Assembly (NCBI RefSeq): GCF_004564135.1
Contig: NZ_CP038255.1
Location: forward strand, 3,521,501-3,585,500
Source: Terasakiella sp. SH-1
GTDB lineage: Bacteria > Pseudomonadota > Alphaproteobacteria > Rhodospirillales > Terasakiellaceae
Direction of reading: 5' to 3'
Length of the DNA: 64,000 nt
The notes under the pieces were generated by a model, which made no database searches, was not told where the DNA came from, and saw nothing but the letters and a program-made list of their open reading frames with translations. Positions 63,375 to 64,000 of this stretch are shown one piece after another (the first letter of the stretch is position 1; every line of letters starts with the position of its first letter). The translations under genes and the position numbers were made by a program.

Positions 63375-64000
63375 TCTGTGTCTTTAAGCCCACTTGGCAA
63401 AACAATCATCAAGGGAATACCTAAAATTTTAATATAAAAACGCCACCATTTTCTATTCTTGGTGTAGCGCCCTTTTAAAGCTAGTAGGTCTTTGTGCCCA
63501 TAGTAAGTTTTGAAAATAGGAAACCTATAATCATAATGATCAGGGTGCTTCGTTCCCAAATAGCGTTTGATAAGGCCATCAATAAACTTTCTTGGGTAGG
63601 CAACATCCAATTTATCAAGCCACATTTCTAGCTTTGGAGCTTGTTCTGGGTTAACTCTTAAAAGTTTAATTTTCACCAAAGGACAGCGTTTTTTTTGCCA
63701 AACCTTAGGGAAAAAAGCACTCGCAACCATAATATTCGTATCATACCAACCCACATAACAGTCAGACTTAAACCCTTCTTCATGTAATAAATCAGATAAG
63801 CCAAATTCATATTTCCCAACGATTTCATATCGATTATCCAATTTGGTAATGTTCTTCCAAAAAGACTGAAACCGTTTGTTCCCAACGACTGGCTTACGAA
63901 AGCCCATAAAGTAACTATTCACACAATACTGATTAATTCGTTTAATAATTGTGCCGCTGACCCCCCAGAAATCACAGGGATTTTGATCCATTGTCCTGAA
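63371..64000 (-). CDS. Rhamnan synthesis F (RgpF)-like protein, partial at window edge
   Basis: C-terminal part of a larger gene; the frame is open to the window end. DFWGVSG, SYFMGFRKPVVGN, FQSFWKNI and KYEFGLSDLLHEEG follow RgpF-family glycan proteins. The end is basic. The start codon is outside the window or could be the ATG at 63991. It is convergent with the previous gene, overlapping by four bases. A glycosyltransferase role in a surface polysaccharide is likely. Confidence 0.7.
   Translation of the reverse strand, partial: FRTMDQNPCDFWGVSGTIIKRINQYCVNSYFMGFRKPVVGNKRFQSFWKNITKLDNRYEIVGKYEFGLSDLLHEEGFKSDCYVGWYDTNIMVASAFFPKVWQKKRCPLVKIKLLRVNPEQAPKLEMWLDKLDVAYPRKFIDGLIKRYLGTKHPDHYDYRFPIFKTYYGHKDLLALKGRYTKNRKWWRFYIKILGIPLMIVLPSGLKDTD

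Overview
The window looks like the chromosome of an alphaproteobacterium, probably a marine Rhodospirillales-type organism. The housekeeping proteins (PurH, GpsA, HtpX, RsmB, Acs), the pairing of a DUF1674 gene with htpX, and the acsA / Rieske / EVE / YciI / gpsA run all read as alphaproteobacterial. Genus is not resolved. About two thirds of the window is a surface-glycan locus. Its first ~35 kb is visibly more AT-rich than the housekeeping genes to the right and is scarred by insertion sequences.

Region 1 (113-16201, almost all minus strand) is a tightly packed operon. It holds two family-4 glycosyltransferases, two asparagine-synthetase-like enzymes (one lacking the glutaminase cysteine), an unassigned GT-B-like protein, PseF-like and PseG-like enzymes, a LmbE-type deacetylase, a NeuB-family synthase, WbpE/WbpD/WbpB homologues (2,3-diamino uronic acid pathway) and a NeuC-type hydrolysing epimerase. 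One glycosyltransferase-like gene (11395-12384) points the other way.

Region 2 (16381-20190) is an IS graveyard around a two-gene cassette (pseB plus a small methyltransferase-like gene). It contains an IS630-type start, a full-length but dead IS3-family element, two further IS3-type ends and an IS1595-type remnant.

Region 3 (20205-33587, plus strand) is a second glycan module. It encodes an FG-GAP membrane-anchored protein, a PglK-like ABC flippase, a PtmE-like CBS/nucleotidyltransferase, a CMP-nonulosonate synthetase, a WbpG/PseA-like amidotransferase with dedicated HisF and HisH partners, a divergent second NeuB-family protein, an APH-fold kinase, two unassigned GT-B-like proteins and a methyltransferase. 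Together these suggest an amidinated nonulosonic acid (legionaminic/pseudaminic type) that is built, activated, transferred and exported.

Region 4 (33740-39803) starts with another IS3 end and a second copy of the dead IS3 element, whose terminal repeat supplies the stop codon of the adjacent glycosyltransferase. An O-antigen polymerase/ligase, a TviB-type UDP-GlcNAc 6-dehydrogenase and a UDP-uronate 4-epimerase follow.

Region 5 (39886-58313) is mostly core: a TPR protein, a nuclease, a transglutaminase-like membrane protein, DUF1674, htpX, a persulfide-dioxygenase-like MBL enzyme, rsmB, a lone glycosyltransferase, YbjQ, an SGNH hydrolase, purH, a periplasmic binding protein, a SIR2-TPR protein (possible defence gene), acsA, Rieske, EVE, YciI and gpsA.

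Region 6 (58374-64000) returns to surface chemistry: a NodU-type carbamoyltransferase, a 49-residue DUF5989 protein, SxtJ, an MBOAT acyltransferase with a putative SGNH-like partner, and the truncated end of an RgpF-like gene. No rRNA, tRNA or CRISPR array was recognised.
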